From the NCBI GenBank assembly GCA_000467715.1, contig AJFK01000462.1:124001-188000 (forward strand): a stretch of DNA of 64,000 bases. Reading direction: 5' to 3'. Both the position numbers and the translations under genes were made by a program. The notes under the pieces were generated by a model. That model was not told where the DNA came from. It searched no databases and was given only the letters and a program-made list of their open reading frames with translations. The stretch is from Hysterium pulicare CBS 123377 (Eukaryota; Ascomycota; Dothideomycetes; Hysteriales; Hysteriaceae). Of the stretch, positions 44,775-56,689 are shown one piece after another (the stretch's first letter is position 1; every line of letters starts with the position of its first letter).

Positions 44775-47700
44775 ATGTCCCCCAACCCAGCTACACCAAT
44801 ATTTCCCCGAGAAACGAGCACAACAGACGAGTTCTTGAAGCTTGTGTCGGATCCGTTTTCAAGCGCCGTACGTGAAGTCTCCTAAAGCTTTCGAGGGTGT
44901 AAACGCACCACTGACAGTATATAGTTACAAGCCAATTCCGTTCTCGTCGCCCTTGGAACCTCTTTAGGATTAACGGCAGCTGTCGCTGTGCTCTTCTGTA
45001 TCCTTCGGCCTTGGAACACAGTCGTATACGCACCGAGACTACGCCATGCAGATCAAAAACATGCTCCCCCGCCGCTAGGAAAAGGCCTATTTTCTTGGGT
45101 CAAGCCCATCCTCACTACCAAAGAGGATGTTCTGGTCGAGATGATTGGTCTAGACGCTACCATCTTCCTCCGCTTCACAAAGATGATTCGGAATATCTTC
45201 CTCCTCCTCTCCATCATCGGCTGCGCGATCTTAATACCTATAAATGTAGCTAAGGGACATGATCAGTACAAGCAATGGACAAACGTGAGCGGATTAATGA
45301 AGATGACCCCCCAGTATCTGTATGGCGGCGTATTCTGGGCCTTTGTCGGATGCGCTTACGCCTTCGATATCGTCATTTGTTACTTCCTGTGGAGGAACTA
45401 TCGAGCCGTTCTAAGACTGAGAAGACGGTACCTTGATAGCCCAGAGTATCAGAATAGTCTGCATTCGAGGACATTAATGGTAAGTGACTTTAAACTCGAG
45501 TGTACATTGCACTCTATTTCTCATTTATGTTGCCCGCTGTTGAAAATGCCTCCCTTCGTGGCATTGGAAAACTTATGTCTGACGTGCATTAGATTACCGA
45601 TATACCAAAGAGTCTTCGAAGTGACGAGGGTATCGCCAAGATCACTGACGACTTGAAAACTACGCCAGAGGTCCCTCGAGCATCAGTTGGCCGAAATGTT
45701 AAGGATATCCCTGATTTGATTGAGGAGCATGAGGCTGCTGTTGTTGCTCTCGAGAAAGTCTTGTCCAAATATCTGAAGAACCCAAATAAACTACCCGCAA
45801 AACGACCAACTTGCAAGCCTTCGAAAAAGGATGCAGAATATACCGACAAGAACCAACAAGTCGACGCGATTGACTATCTCACCACTCGTATTGAGAGGTT
45901 GGAAAGGCAGATCCGAGAGGTTCGGGAGACTGTAGATAAGCGCGACGCTATGCCATACGGCTTTGCCAGTTATGAAAGCATCAGTTCTGCACACAGCGTC
46001 GCGTATGTTGGCAGGAATAAGCATCCTCAAGGGACCACGGTCAGATTGGCTCCAAGGCCGAATGATATGATCTGGAAAAATCTACCATTAGATCCGAAGA
46101 CCCGACGTTGGCGATGGTTTGTCAATAACCTATGGATTACACTGCTCACCCTTCTTTGGATCGTTCCTAATGCGCTAATCGCGGTCTTTCTCACCAACTT
46201 GAGCAATTTGGGCCTTGTCTGGCCAACGTTCCAGACCCAGCTGGAAAGAAATAAAAACCTCTGGACCGTGGTTCAAGGTGTGGCTTCACCTGCTGTTACC
46301 TCCCTATTCTACTACTTTCTACCTATCTTCTTCCGGCGACTTTCGATCAAGGCAGGAGACATTACCAAGACTTCCCGGGAGAGGCACGTAATTCACCAGC
46401 TTTTCTCATTCTTCATTTTCAACAACCTCATCGCTTTCTCGCTCTTCTCCGCTCTTTGGAGCTGGATTGCGACCATTGTTGCCGAGACCCATGATGACAA
46501 AAAACCTTTTATGCAAGCAGTCAAGGACCATGATATATCGCTCACCATCATGCTCGCCCTTTGCAAAGTCTCGCCATTCTGGATTTCCTGGCTCCTTCAA
46601 CGTAATCTTGGCGCTGCAATCGATTTAGCTCAAGTGACAAATCTTGCTTGGGGTTCCTTCTCCCGGAAATTCCTCAGTCCGACTCCTCGCGAGCTGATCA
46701 AACTGACTGCACCTCCTCCGTTTGATTACGCAAGCTACTACAACTACTTCTTGTTTTACTCGACCGTCACTCTATCTTTCGCAACACTACAACCAGTGGT
46801 ACTACTTGTTACTGCATTCTACTTCTTGATTGATTCGTACTGGAAGAAGTATCTTTTAATGTGAGTAAATACGCTCCTTAGTCCTTCCCACTTATGCAAT
46901 TCTATGCTAACGTCTGTAGGTACGTTTTCGTCACAAAAACCGAGTCAGGAGGTTTATTTTGGCGCGTTCTCTTCAACCGAGTTCTGGTTGGAACCTTTAT
47001 TTCAAACCTCGTTATCGCTCTTATGGTTGGTGCTCGAGGAGGCGCCGAGCACAAATGGGGAATGCTCGCAGCTATGATCCCTCTACCTCTACTGCTTATC
47101 GGTTTCAAAATCTACTGCACGAATGCGTTCGATGCCTCCATCAAGTACTACACAAAGGGTGAAACGAAAGGTCCCGAAGCCGCGATCTCTATCTCAAAGG
47201 AATCGCGTCGTCGTGACCGAGTAGGTGTTCGCTTCGGCCATCCAGCGCTGTACCAGAAATTAACAGTACCAATGGTTCACGAGAAGTCGAAACACTTACT
47301 CGCCGAAATCTATCGTGGAAGACTTGATGCTGATTTCGAAAATGGCGCGTCAGGCTACAGCGATGTTTATTCCATGAAGCGGATGAGCGCCAAGACACCC
47401 GGCAAAGCCGCTACCTCGACCGCGCCGTTCGAAATTGTGTCCGAGGAAAAGTTGGATTTCGAGAACTTCAAGGATCGCCCGGAGTTTAGGAATGAATTTG
47501 GTGGCGAGGGCGAGATGTACGGCAGACCTGGTGATCATGTTCGTCCTGGCACGCCAGGTTCGTTCATGACGAGCAATGCTAGCGAGCGCGGTCGATCCTC
47601 ATCGAGGGATTCTGAGCGTACGTTTGCTGATGACGCCCAGGGTGTTACGTATCCAGCCGGTTACCATAGCACTCCTTCTGCATTGCGAGAGTACAGTCCA

Positions 47701-47901
47701 AGCCCCGAGGGCCGAAAGTATGGTGGTGCGGATATGACTCTCTCACGAACAGAGAGCAACCCTTACCAATTGAGGGACGAGACGACGCTGTTACACGGTG
47801 CCGCGCCGATGGGTAGTGGGACCCCGAGAATGGAATATCAGGCTTACACGCCTGAAGGCCAAGGGGCCCAGGGAGGTTATTTCCCAGGAGGGAGATTCTA
47901 A
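44775..47901 (+). CDS. CSC1/OSCA-type calcium-permeable channel (DUF221)
   Basis: Membrane protein of the OSCA/TMEM63 family, related to osmosensitive or mechanosensitive cation channels of the plasma membrane. Four exons, 44775-44867, 44925-45479, 45593-46860 and 46920-47901, give 965 residues. The N-terminal region has three membrane spans (SVLVALGTSLGLTAAVAVLF, IRNIFLLLSIIGCAILIPIN, GGVFWAFVGCAYAFDIVICY). A cytosolic PHM7-like domain with a long acidic/basic helix follows, and then the core spans (WITLLTLLWIVPNALIAVFL, LFSFFIFNNLIAFSLFSALW, YNYFLFYSTVTLSF, FISNLVIALMVGAR). The cytosolic tail from about residue 720 is Ser/Gly/Tyr-rich and probably disordered. Donors are GTACGT, GTAAGT and GTGAGT. 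Confidence 0.93.
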
Positions 47902-48918
47902 GGACCAAACGAGTTTCCTTGAGTCAATGCATTTTTCTGTTTTGTCTAGTCGACGACATTAGAAGCATGGGTATCATTAGATGGGCGTTGTCAGTTTCTT
48001 TTCCTGCGATGTACTTAATTGAGATACCACCATGTTATCGCTTTCCTGAGCTTCCGCTTCGAAGCGATTCACTTATCTTTGCATTGGGATGGCGTATGGA
48101 AGCACTCTTCAGCTATGTGCCTGGGATAGGCCGTTTCGATTTCAAAATGAAAAGTATATTGCTTTACCATGATCTCTTGCCTCAACTCATACATCTTCTC
48201 TATATAAGGCCTGTGCTTTGGTATTAGAAGTCGGAGATGATCTTCATCGAGGTTGAAGTCTTGGATTGCCTAGATTCTAGAACGGGCGGCGGGAAGGACT
48301 TCCTGCAATAAGCACTGGCATGCAATGTTTGTCGGCAGAAGATAGGAATTTGTTAGCTTGCTTGGATATCCGTAGTTGTCGAGAAGATGTGAAAAAGCCC
48401 TAACGCCCCGTTGGAAAGTATATGATGGCCTTGCACCGAACTAGAATAACGCTGGATATGTCAAGAATGGAATGAATACTGGAGACTCCGCTTACTGGAG
48501 ACTCCGCTTACTGGAGACTCCGCTTACTGTAACCACTTTGCTTCCCCCAAACTCCAGAGTTCCGTTGATTGCTGCGACTGCAGCGCGCTTGTAACAGCTT
48601 CAGAATCAGAGACGACAATGATCATCCATGCCGGGGTTCATTGTTGCCATTTTGGAACGAGAAAAAAACATCAAAAGAGAGCTCCATAGAAAGTAATTGA
48701 GAAAAGAAAGTGCAAGTAAACTGTCGCAAGGCAAAACAAATCAGATGAAGGGAATCAAACCACCGAAGAGAGTATACTGAAAATGCAACTTAGAGATAAA
48801 CCATACAAATCCCTCTTGTTCCTCCTGCATGTAGCTAGCATGGCAATCTCGCCCATTCTTCTGTCCTAGTCTCCAAACCGGCTTGGAAAAGTCTAAGACC
48901 CTACGATTAATTGGTCTC
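47902..48918. other. Convergent spacer with a short tandem repeat
   Basis: About 1 kb between the channel gene (+) and the PWWP-BTB gene (-). Apart from the 16-bp tandem repeat listed separately, nothing is recognised. Confidence 0.45.
48479..48529. repeat. Tandem repeat, 16-bp unit, 3.2 copies
   Basis: CTGGAGACTCCGCTTA is repeated perfectly three times in a row and followed by a partial CTG. It is non-coding. Confidence 0.95.
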
Positions 48919-50347
48919 TTAGTGGTCAATAAGGCCACCTTCAACTTCGGTGACTTCGTTCAGCAATTGTGAGTAGACTTGTTTCGCAAGTGCTGGATAC
49001 TCTTTCATCCGCTGCGTGAGGGTTGTCGGATGAATTTCGATTAAATCCCAGAACTTATCCGCGACGAATCGCGCAAGTATTTGTCGAAAAACGGGACCGG
49101 TGTTAGTCATCGCATCTACTATTTTAAAAGCGGTCTGCGAAAAAGTCACGCCTGTGAAGAAAAAGATCTCGGCGCAGGCCTCAAGAGGCCACGGTTCTAA
49201 TGAGAGTAGTTTTCCAAGTATGGCCTCCATCAGGTCAAACATGCCCATCACCTCAGCCACTTCCCAAGTCTTGGCGCACTCTGCGATTATCAATTGTTTC
49301 TCGCGTGCCGGTAGGTTCTTCGCATTTTGTCTGGGAATGCGGCGACCAAAGTGGCCATCTTCAGCGGCCAAATATTCGGCAACGAATCGAAAACTCTCCG
49401 GGTCTAGCTTTATGAATGAAGGTCTTCGCATAAGAGGACCGAACTTTGGGTGGGCAGGATCTAGGATGTTTTTGAAGTACTCGCGCTTTACCACGGCATC
49501 AAGTGGTACCACGAATCGTTCCTTTTCTTTTCCGATGATGAAAGTAACTAAGTCTTTGTGGATACTATTGGGCTCAATGTTAGCTCTATGTCACATTTCT
49601 AGGACCTCGAGGAACATACATCAGATCTTCTTCCTGGGAAGGTTCGGTTATTGGAGATGTAACTCGTCTGTCGGTGGAATTTTCTGAGGGTTTGGGAGTG
49701 GAATTTTCTTCATGTGAGTTGTCGCTTAAGGAACTGGGCGGGGACTGAAGGGATGGTTGAACTGCATTCTGCTCGACCCCATCCCGCTGGCGCAGGGAAA
49801 ACAATATGGGTGAGTCAAGTCTGCGGCGCTTTTGAAAACTTTTCTTCATCCGGCCATGCTTTGGGGACAGCCTAGTTTCCAGGTCATTTTCAGCACCGTC
49901 AAGCATTCGTTTTGACCCTTTGAACTGGGGTTGGCCCTGCAAGTCCACTTTACGAGCGTCTAGACGAGCTTTCCAGTACTGTAGATCTGGATATGGATTT
50001 TCGGCATTGTGAACAGCCATGTACGCAGCGTATAGTTCCTGATTTGTAGTCCTTAGTTCCGGGTCGAAGACTGGCGTACAGTCGAACGGCTGAAGCTCCC
50101 CAGAAGCGGACCAAACGCTGAGAACACATTAATCCAAGGAAATATACGTGAATGAATGGAGGGTACGAAAGACTTACAATTCCAATGTGTGAATGAGTAG
50201 TAAGGGTAGATAAAAACCATTGGGTCGGGCAGAAAATACATCTCTCGGTAGCATATGATCCGAGAAAACAACTGCAGGCCATAGCTGCTGTGAGATCTCA
50301 ACTAGCACATATTGGCCACGCTCATATCCGCCTGAACCAGGTGCCAT
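48919..50347 (-). CDS. PWWP-like plus BTB/POZ domain protein
   Basis: Predicted chromatin-associated protein. I assembled three exons, 50347-50178, 50117-49620 and 49564-48919, giving 437 residues with consistent phases. Residues 1 to about 110 look like a PWWP domain: GQYVLVEISQQLWPAVVFSD, MLPRDVFSARPNGFYLPLLL, then IHTLEFVWSASGELQPFD. The middle part (about 115-225) is polar with a basic patch (KHGRMKKSFQKRRRLDS). From about residue 226 a BTB/POZ fold follows: LVTFIIGKEKERFVVPLDAV, REYFKNIL, DPESFRFVAEYLAAEDG and LIIAECAKTWEVAEVMGMFD. Start: the ATG at 50347 is the first in the frame that includes the PWWP part. The pairing is unusual; partner and target are unknown. Confidence 0.8.
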
Positions 50348-51297
50348 GGCGAATGAACGACTGCTCTCTGTGATAATTGGGATGTAAGCTGAGATGCGAT
50401 TGTAAGTACGAGCGAAGAGTTCAAGTGGATAGGAACATGAAATGAAGTAAGCTTAGAAGAGATCCACAGATGTTGAGTTGGTAAAAGAAGTTGTTCTCTG
50501 CTGTGTAAGTCCGATCAATGCAAGTGAAGAAGCAAGATAAGTTGAAGGGTAAATCTTGAGAGATGTTAGTGATATGACCTCGACTGAGTTCGGACTTGTG
50601 ATATGGTGTCTAATAGTTGAAGAGGCGATAGAAATTAATTGTAAGGTCGAGAGCAGAGCGCTCCTGTGAAGGAACTGTGATCAAGAAGTCGTGCTAAATC
50701 GAGCATGAAAGGAATTGCAGTAGGGGTTGAAAGTGGTAGTGAAGCTGCTCCACTTGGTTGAAGCTTGAGTATACGTTGGATTAGTTTTGGAGTAAGTCAA
50801 TTGGCTATTGGAACTCTGAGACTTCATGATACAAAGTGAGGCAAGCGTGGTGTGTTGGTAGTTGATATTGCACTTGATAGCAGATATCTGAACGTAAAGC
50901 CAAAGAGTCGATAAGAGCGATGTATTCTCGTTCTGCCATCTTGTCAGAGTAAGTCTAGACAAACCGAAATGAAGACAGATTGTGGCCCACTGTTGAGAAG
51001 CGTTGCGTGGTTCATCAAGAATTTGTGTAAGGGCGATACTCCAAAACATCTAGCTCTAGATCGGAGCTTTCCCGAGATTTCCGTGCATCACGTGACACGC
51101 GTTTGTCACAAGTGGCTTCATCTTCCCAAAGCTTCACGAGCTCCAAAAGCTTCACAAGGGCACGACCAGATCTTCCGCGACACCTCCAGACCTTTCCGCT
51201 GTATATCTAAAACTCCCCCGGACTCCGGCACTGAGTGCCAAACCTTCGTCCTCCTCAACCCTTCATAACTTCCTAAAACTTCCCACCACCACCCACG
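50348..51297. promoter_or_regulatory. Divergent promoter PWWP-BTB / SEC11
   Basis: Head-to-head spacer of 950 bp. No gene is seen. The part next to SEC11 (51240-51297) is C/T-rich. Confidence 0.45.
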
Positions 51298-51936
51298 ATG
51301 CTCGGTCTCGGAAATATGCAGCCACGGCAAATAGCCACGCAAGTCCTCAATTTCGCTCTAGTTCTTTCCACGGCCTTCATGCTATGGAAAGGTCTCTCAG
51401 TCGCCACGGATTCACCATCACCGATCGTCGTCGTGCTCTCTGGGTCCATGGAGCCGGCCTTCCAGCGTGGAGACTTACTATTTCTATGGAATCGAGGGCA
51501 GGATACGCAGGTTGGGGAGATTGTGGTGTATAACGTCAAGGGGAAGGATATTCCGATTGTGCATAGGGTTGTGAGGAGGTATGGAGGAGGGTAAGCGCAC
51601 TTTTTCCATCTGTGGAGGACGCACGCCATCCCCATAGGAGAGATGCCTCAAGAAATTTGTACTGCTCTACTCCTTGAATAGATGCTAATTTAATGTGCGT
51701 TGAATAGCAAAACCCCCTTGCGCCTTCTGACCAAAGGTGACAACAACGCCGCCGACGACACAGAGCTCTACGCCCAAGGCCAAAGCTTCCTCAACCGCAA
51801 AGAAGACGTCATCGGCAGCGTGGTTGGCTATGTTCCTTTCGTGGGCTACGTGACGATACTACTGAGTGAGTATCCCTGGCTAAAACAGGCCATGCTGGGT
51901 ATAATGGGCTTAATGGTGGTGCTGCAGCGGGAATGA
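51298..51936 (+). CDS. SEC11: Signal peptidase complex catalytic subunit Sec11
   Basis: ER membrane protease that removes signal peptides. Two exons, 51298-51590 and 51708-51936, give 173 residues, the normal size. One N-terminal membrane span ([20 protein letters not shown]). The family S26 motifs are present: [15 protein letters not shown] with catalytic Ser50, IPIVHRVV with His89, and [11 protein letters not shown] with the conserved Asp residues. A C-terminal hydrophobic helix ([13 protein letters not shown]) ends the protein. The intron is 117 bp. Confidence 0.95.
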
Positions 51937-52263
51937 AAACGGCAGTATTGGGACTTTATGGCTGGACAATTGCAGCTACAGGAGAAAGGGGGATATAGTT
52001 GGCGCAAATATTGAGCGCTGAGAATAGGGCGTCGTGATGAAAGGCCCGCTGGCATAAAATTATAGTGGTAAGGTCATTGCGCCTTCACGGAGTTCAGGCC
52101 GCACTACGTGCTATGATATCCAAAAAGAGTACAAGAGCTACTCTTTCTATCAAATCAATCTGCATATACCTCTGCGAAGTTTAGATTTCGTACAGTCACC
52201 GGTCTCTTCTCTTATGCAACTTCCCACCTCACTCAGCCTTGCCGTGTCATGCGGTATCCAAGC
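51937..52263. other. SEC11 3' flank
   Basis: About 330 bp between SEC11 and the tRNA terminator. Nothing is recognised. Confidence 0.4.
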
Positions 52264-52269
52264 AAAAAA
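52264..52269 (-). terminator. Pol III terminator of the tRNA gene
   Basis: Run of six T on the minus strand, 10 nt after the last acceptor-stem base of the tRNA. This is the standard RNA polymerase III stop signal. Confidence 0.75.
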
Positions 52270-52278
52270 GACGATCAA

Positions 52279-52433
52279 TGCGGACAGAGAGGTTCGAACT
52301 AAAGCTTGATTAGTTGTTGGAGTCAAGAAAAGAAGTGGGTGAACCAACCTCCCGACCCCTGCCTTTTCAGTATTCTTCAAATAGTATAATTTGTACTGGG
52401 AAGGCAGTATCCTAACCACTGGACCATGCCCGC
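52279..52433 (-). tRNA. tRNA-Gly(CCC) with two inserts
   Basis: Minus strand. Acceptor strands GCGGGCA (52433-52427) and TGTCCGC (52286-52280) pair at all seven positions with one G-U; the discriminator A is 52279. The D-stem GTCC/GGAT encloses AGTGGTTA. Anticodon stem CTGCC (52407-52403) pairs with GGCAG (52363-52359), and the loop TTCCCAA gives anticodon CCC (52400-52398). A 32-nt intron (52396-52365) lies after position 37, the normal eukaryotic site. The T-stem strand GGGAG (52353-52349) pairs with CTCTC (52291-52287), and the loop TTCGAAC is 52298-52292. These two halves are separated by an additional 50 nt. Leaving out both inserts gives a complete 73-nt tRNA including the discriminator. 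The B-box core GTTCGAACC survives. Whether the gene is functional is unknown. Confidence 0.8.
52299..52348 (-). other. 50-nt GT...AG insertion in the tRNA T-arm
   Basis: Separates the 5' T-stem strand from the T-loop of the tRNA-Gly gene. It begins GTTGG, ends CTTTAG and contains AACTAATC, a good match to the branch sites of the protein-gene introns in this window, which are also about 50 nt. It also contains GTTGG near its start and CCAAC further on, which could pair. The end points are ambiguous by one G. Confidence 0.75.
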
Positions 52434-53216
52434 TACTTCATGACGAAGAAGGGGCGTAATATCATAGATAAAGGTAAAAAGGAGGTGTAGAACACAAAGG
52501 AACGCTGCAGGTTGTTCATATGACAATGTGGCTGTAGTGGGTAAGGAGTTACGGGAAAGGGCGGGACAGCGCAGTAGGGTAATGCAGGTAGGCGTCGGAA
52601 GAGAATTTGCGGTCAGGGTAAAGCGGTATGGGATGAAATGTGTGGATAGGGTGAGGAAAAGTGATAAGACCATAGTGAGGAATAGGGAAGGTCGGAAACA
52701 GTTGTCAAAATACGGTCATGAATCCTGCCTTCGAAAGGTTGGATTATATATTGAAGCAGAAGTAGTAGACACAACAACGGGCTGTAGTCACTGCGGGTAA
52801 TTGATCACGAGGAGAATAGAGGCAGGACGAGTCTGAGCGCAGGGGGATTGCGATACTGTAGATAGCTAGTATACATAAGAGGAACCATGAGACCAATAGA
52901 AGCAATGCCGAGCCCATCACCTAGTCCATGATGTTGTGCGTCTGGTATGAAGCAGACGCAGGAAGCATTGCAACGAGCTCCGCCTGCACACTCCACAGTA
53001 GAGACACTCGTTTGTGGGGGAATACCTCCAGTGGAGAGGAAAGGAAAAGCAAGAAAAGGAAACCGATCCCAATACCCCAGGTCCCCCATTGCACCACACC
53101 ATCACCGACCCAGATCATAAGTTAAGTCCACCAGACACAGACGGAGAAAGTCAGAGGTGGATGATAGACAAGCAGGCGAATAGCACAACGCAAGAACGAG
53201 CTGGCTCTCGCAGAGT
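52434..53216. other. Spacer between tRNA and NHP6
   Basis: About 780 bp with the NHP6 3' UTR and the tRNA upstream flank. Only short frames are present. Confidence 0.4.
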
Positions 53217-53706
53217 CTACTCGTCTTCCTCGTCATCTTCATCGCCACCCTGTGTTCGGTTAGCTGCTGCAATAATCAATTTCTTCTCCAATTCGAGCAA
53301 GACTTACGGCTGCGTATGTGGCCTTCTCTTCTTCGTAGCGCTTCTTGTCAGCAGCAGCTTTAGCCTCATAGGGAGTGCGCTGCTTCTCAGACAGGGCCTT
53401 CCACTTCTCGCCAAGCATCTTGCCAACCTCGCCTAGAACGCTAAGTTAGTCAAGCATGAGAGAATGAGCTCCGAAGTAACCTACCGAACTTGATGCCTGG
53501 GTTGTCTTCGCGGACCTTGTCACGCTGCTCATTGGCGAAGAACATGTACGCCGAGAGACCGCGCTTGGGTGCGTTGGGGTCTGAGATAGGATGTTAGCGG
53601 AGCGTGCACGTGCAAACATGGAGTTGATGAAGTTACCCTTCTTCTTCTTTCCAGTGTCGGCCTTAGCGACCTTGGACTTGCGGGTGGTGGTCTTTTCCTT
53701 AGGCAT
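53217..53706 (-). CDS. NHP6: HMG-box protein Nhp6
   Basis: Small non-histone chromatin protein that bends DNA and assists nucleosome remodelling. Four exons, 53706-53637, 53580-53485, 53432-53308 and 53249-53217, give 107 residues. A basic N-terminus ([20 protein letters not shown]) leads into a single HMG box, residues about 24-95: [40 protein letters not shown], then [21 protein letters not shown] short acidic tail (DEDDEEDE) is encoded by a 33-nt last exon. Length and order match fungal Nhp6. Confidence 0.95.
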
Positions 53707-55860
53707 TTTTGGTTGAGATCAAGTAGGCTTGAACGAAGACGTTAGCTTGAAGCGGAGTTGATAGCGTGAGGTGGGTGTAAGCAGTACTCGCGAGATGCGT
53801 TGAGGTTGCGAATGAGATGAGCGAAAGGGTGGAAGACGGTGGGTTTATGAGAGGCAGAGGAAGATTCACGCGACGTCGACCGAAGGTTACCAAGAGCCTT
53901 GTAGTTGGCAGGCGCTGTGACGCGCAACATCTCCGACTGCCATTTTGAGGTCGGTCGCAAAACAACAACAACGCAATCAAATGAAGCGGTTTGTGCAGGC
54001 AAATAAAGCTAGACTCACTAAGATGAAGACGGCGGTGAAAGAAATCAGTGCGACTTCCTTATATGCGACTGTGGTTTGGTCAGTTGTGTGTTGTTTATTG
54101 CTAGAGGGCGCGATTGACGACGAGGTCAAAAGGCGATTGCGACGGTGAAGCATTGCAAAAGATGACGAAACAGAGGATTTCATCGCGTAGAGAACGGGAA
54201 AAAAACGCGTTTTGGAATGTGGTGTTGTGGGTTGAGTGCATATCTGCTGGAGGGAGATATCGAAGGGACCAAGCGAAGAAGCTTACCAGTTTGTTTTGCC
54301 TTGGGCTCAGTATGAGGAGGATTTTGTATGAAGGAAAAGAGGAGAGGGACTCGCTGAGAGACTGACGGACGGACACACCATTAAGCTACTGCCAGGTGCG
54401 GGCAGGATGCTGCACGTGACATGACAACCAAGACTAAAGAATGGGCCAAGGCTTGTTGACCAAAGCCCAAAGCCGGGCAGCAGTGAAGGGCACCTCTGCC
54501 TTTCAGCCCGCCGCATCCACAGTTGCGCTCATCCTCAGCCTTTTTCCAATCCATCAAAGAGTAGAGACTCTCCATGTACTGCTCTCTGGGTAGCCTCCAA
54601 GAAGGTACCTTCCTATGTAGCTTCCACCACGCCCAGATTATCTATGTAGACTGGTGCGACCGGAGTGGGCACGAGCAGCACGCGCACCACAGCGCATGCG
54701 ATCTGGTCCGCTTTGTTTCATGGAAACAATTAGAAGAGCACTCTTTGCGAGATGATGTGCAGCCTGTCTTCTCCATCAACAAAGCAGTAGATGTTTCTGA
54801 TTCCCTCCTGCTGCGCTTTTTCACGAGTGCAGCCTCTGCCCACCTCGCCCACCCATTGTTGTGGTCGGAGTTGGGCTAGCGGCACGTAGCAGCGACACTC
54901 TGATACAGCGACACGCATTCCTGGTTCCTGGTCTCGCGCGGCATTATATTGTACACTTGCTAATCCTGTTCCGCCATTCGCTCCTAGGGGAGATTGCCCT
55001 GGAAACAAGTTATCTTCCTACCGGGCTGGCTGAAAGCAGCGTACCCCTCACAATACACACATCCACATACAATGGCAACCTTTTGCAGTCCCCCCCCTGC
55101 AGCATGTTTCGACATTTGGAGGCACTGTAAAGTTTTCTCAGCCGTGAGCAAATCCTACATCAGATGGATGCCTTGTATCCAGACTGTCTCGGTGAGGGGG
55201 GCTCGCACTGCGGGTAAAGAAGGCTAGGTGCTTAGGTACCTACGTAGCTGGCACGTACTGCGGGTGTGCCGTACCTACCTAGGTGCCTTTATGTAAGCTT
55301 GAGACCGCTAAAGAAACCTGGAATTCAAGGCCAGCAAGGCCTCGTTATTAATGGAAAGTATCAGGACGCATTAACTACAATAGTATGCAGGGTTTCAGCA
55401 ATGGTTGTATTTAGTCAAGATATTTTGTCCGAGATCACCCTAATCCTGAACATTTTTACTGCAGCCTCCTTTAGCTCCTATAAAACCCTAGAACTCAATT
55501 ACAGAGAAGATTCTATTTCTCAACACGCGCTTTAATATAGAAGATTAACTACACTGTGGTGCTATCTTTTGGCTGTAGTATCCGCACACCGCATTGCTCG
55601 GTTCTGGGGTTGGGTGATTATCAACTCGTCATGCCTTACTCAGCGAGGCCCCTCAATATTTGAGTTCCGGACCAAGATTGCATATGCATTCCCAAGCTTC
55701 TATGAGGGTAGATCAATAATACTCCCCAACAAATTATAATACATCGATTGCGTTGCAGCTGGAAGGGAAGCGGCCAGTAAATAACAAAAGCTCCACCACA
55801 TAAGCGCGTCATCCTCTGAAACCTTATCCGTACGTAGATACTCTTTCATCTTAGAAAAGG
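53707..55860. other. Gene-free region of 2.2 kb upstream of NHP6
   Basis: Contains the NHP6 promoter and leader. Near 55227-55298 there are several GTACCTAC/TAGGTAC-type palindromic words. The part from 55300 to 55850 is AT-richer than its surroundings. No gene or element is recognised. Confidence 0.45.
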
Positions 55861-56349
55861 TCATTCCATGCGTATGACTTGCGCTCGCACCGTATATTTG
55901 GCGAGGCGGTCTCCAGCTCTGCGAGTTTTGAAAGCTAATCGGTCAATATCACTACGGTCGGTTGTCAGAAATAGTTGGATCGGAATGACAAGATTGTTAA
56001 TGTCGATACTGTGGTCTACCGTTGTAGATAGGATCTCCTCTCCAGAATGGTAATCGCGGATAGATATTTCGGTGATGATAGGAAAGTATGGTGATATAAG
56101 ACTGATGGATTCGGTATCGACAATGAAAAGCCTTGAATTTGAATTTCTGGCAAGCTGTCGCAGCTTTTGGAGTTGAGCTGTCCATCCATTATTTGAAGGG
56201 CGGCGAAACTTGACGTCGTTGAGAGAGAGCACAAAGTCGAGGCTTGCAGCAGCTTGAGTTGCCCGGTGTGTTGAGTTTGCAAATCTGACTGCTTCCTGGT
56301 GGTGGTATTTGCAGTAGCGTGGACCATCGACAGGAGGTAGAGTGCAATT
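55861..56349 (-). pseudogene. Fragment with an exonuclease-like DxE motif
   Basis: Open frame of about 160 codons beginning after an in-frame stop. It contains a Cys/His segment (NCTLPPVDGPRYCKYHHQEA) and then SRLFIVDTESISLISPYFPI and TEISIRDYHSGEEI. The DTE could be the first acidic motif of a DEDD exonuclease or RNase-H-like fold, but the frame stops about 70 residues later, before the other acidic motifs would be expected. No acceptor site lies close upstream. I read it as a decayed or truncated gene; the family call is weak. Confidence 0.4.
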
Positions 56350-56689
56350 CAAAAAACATTAAGCACGTTCGTATTCCATCAGCCGGGAGTGATAAAAAAG
56401 ATGACAGATCAAGATTGATATTAAGTCTACAGCCAACGGCCCTTTCTACCTTTCACTCAACCACCTCCCAATCCGTGCATACAGTTTCGGCCAGTGGGAG
56501 TGAGCTCTGGGGCTTTCTGGTCGCCATACGGACCCCAATTGGGCTCTGGGAACGGACCACAACGTGCTGCGCCTCCGTTCGGCCAAGGCTCTCCTTCCTC
56601 ATACCCTCCTGTCTCGAGTCCCGACCCCCCGCAATGTTCTCAGACTGCAAGCGCCCCATCTCAGGGCAGTACTCCCTTCACAGCTGCTC

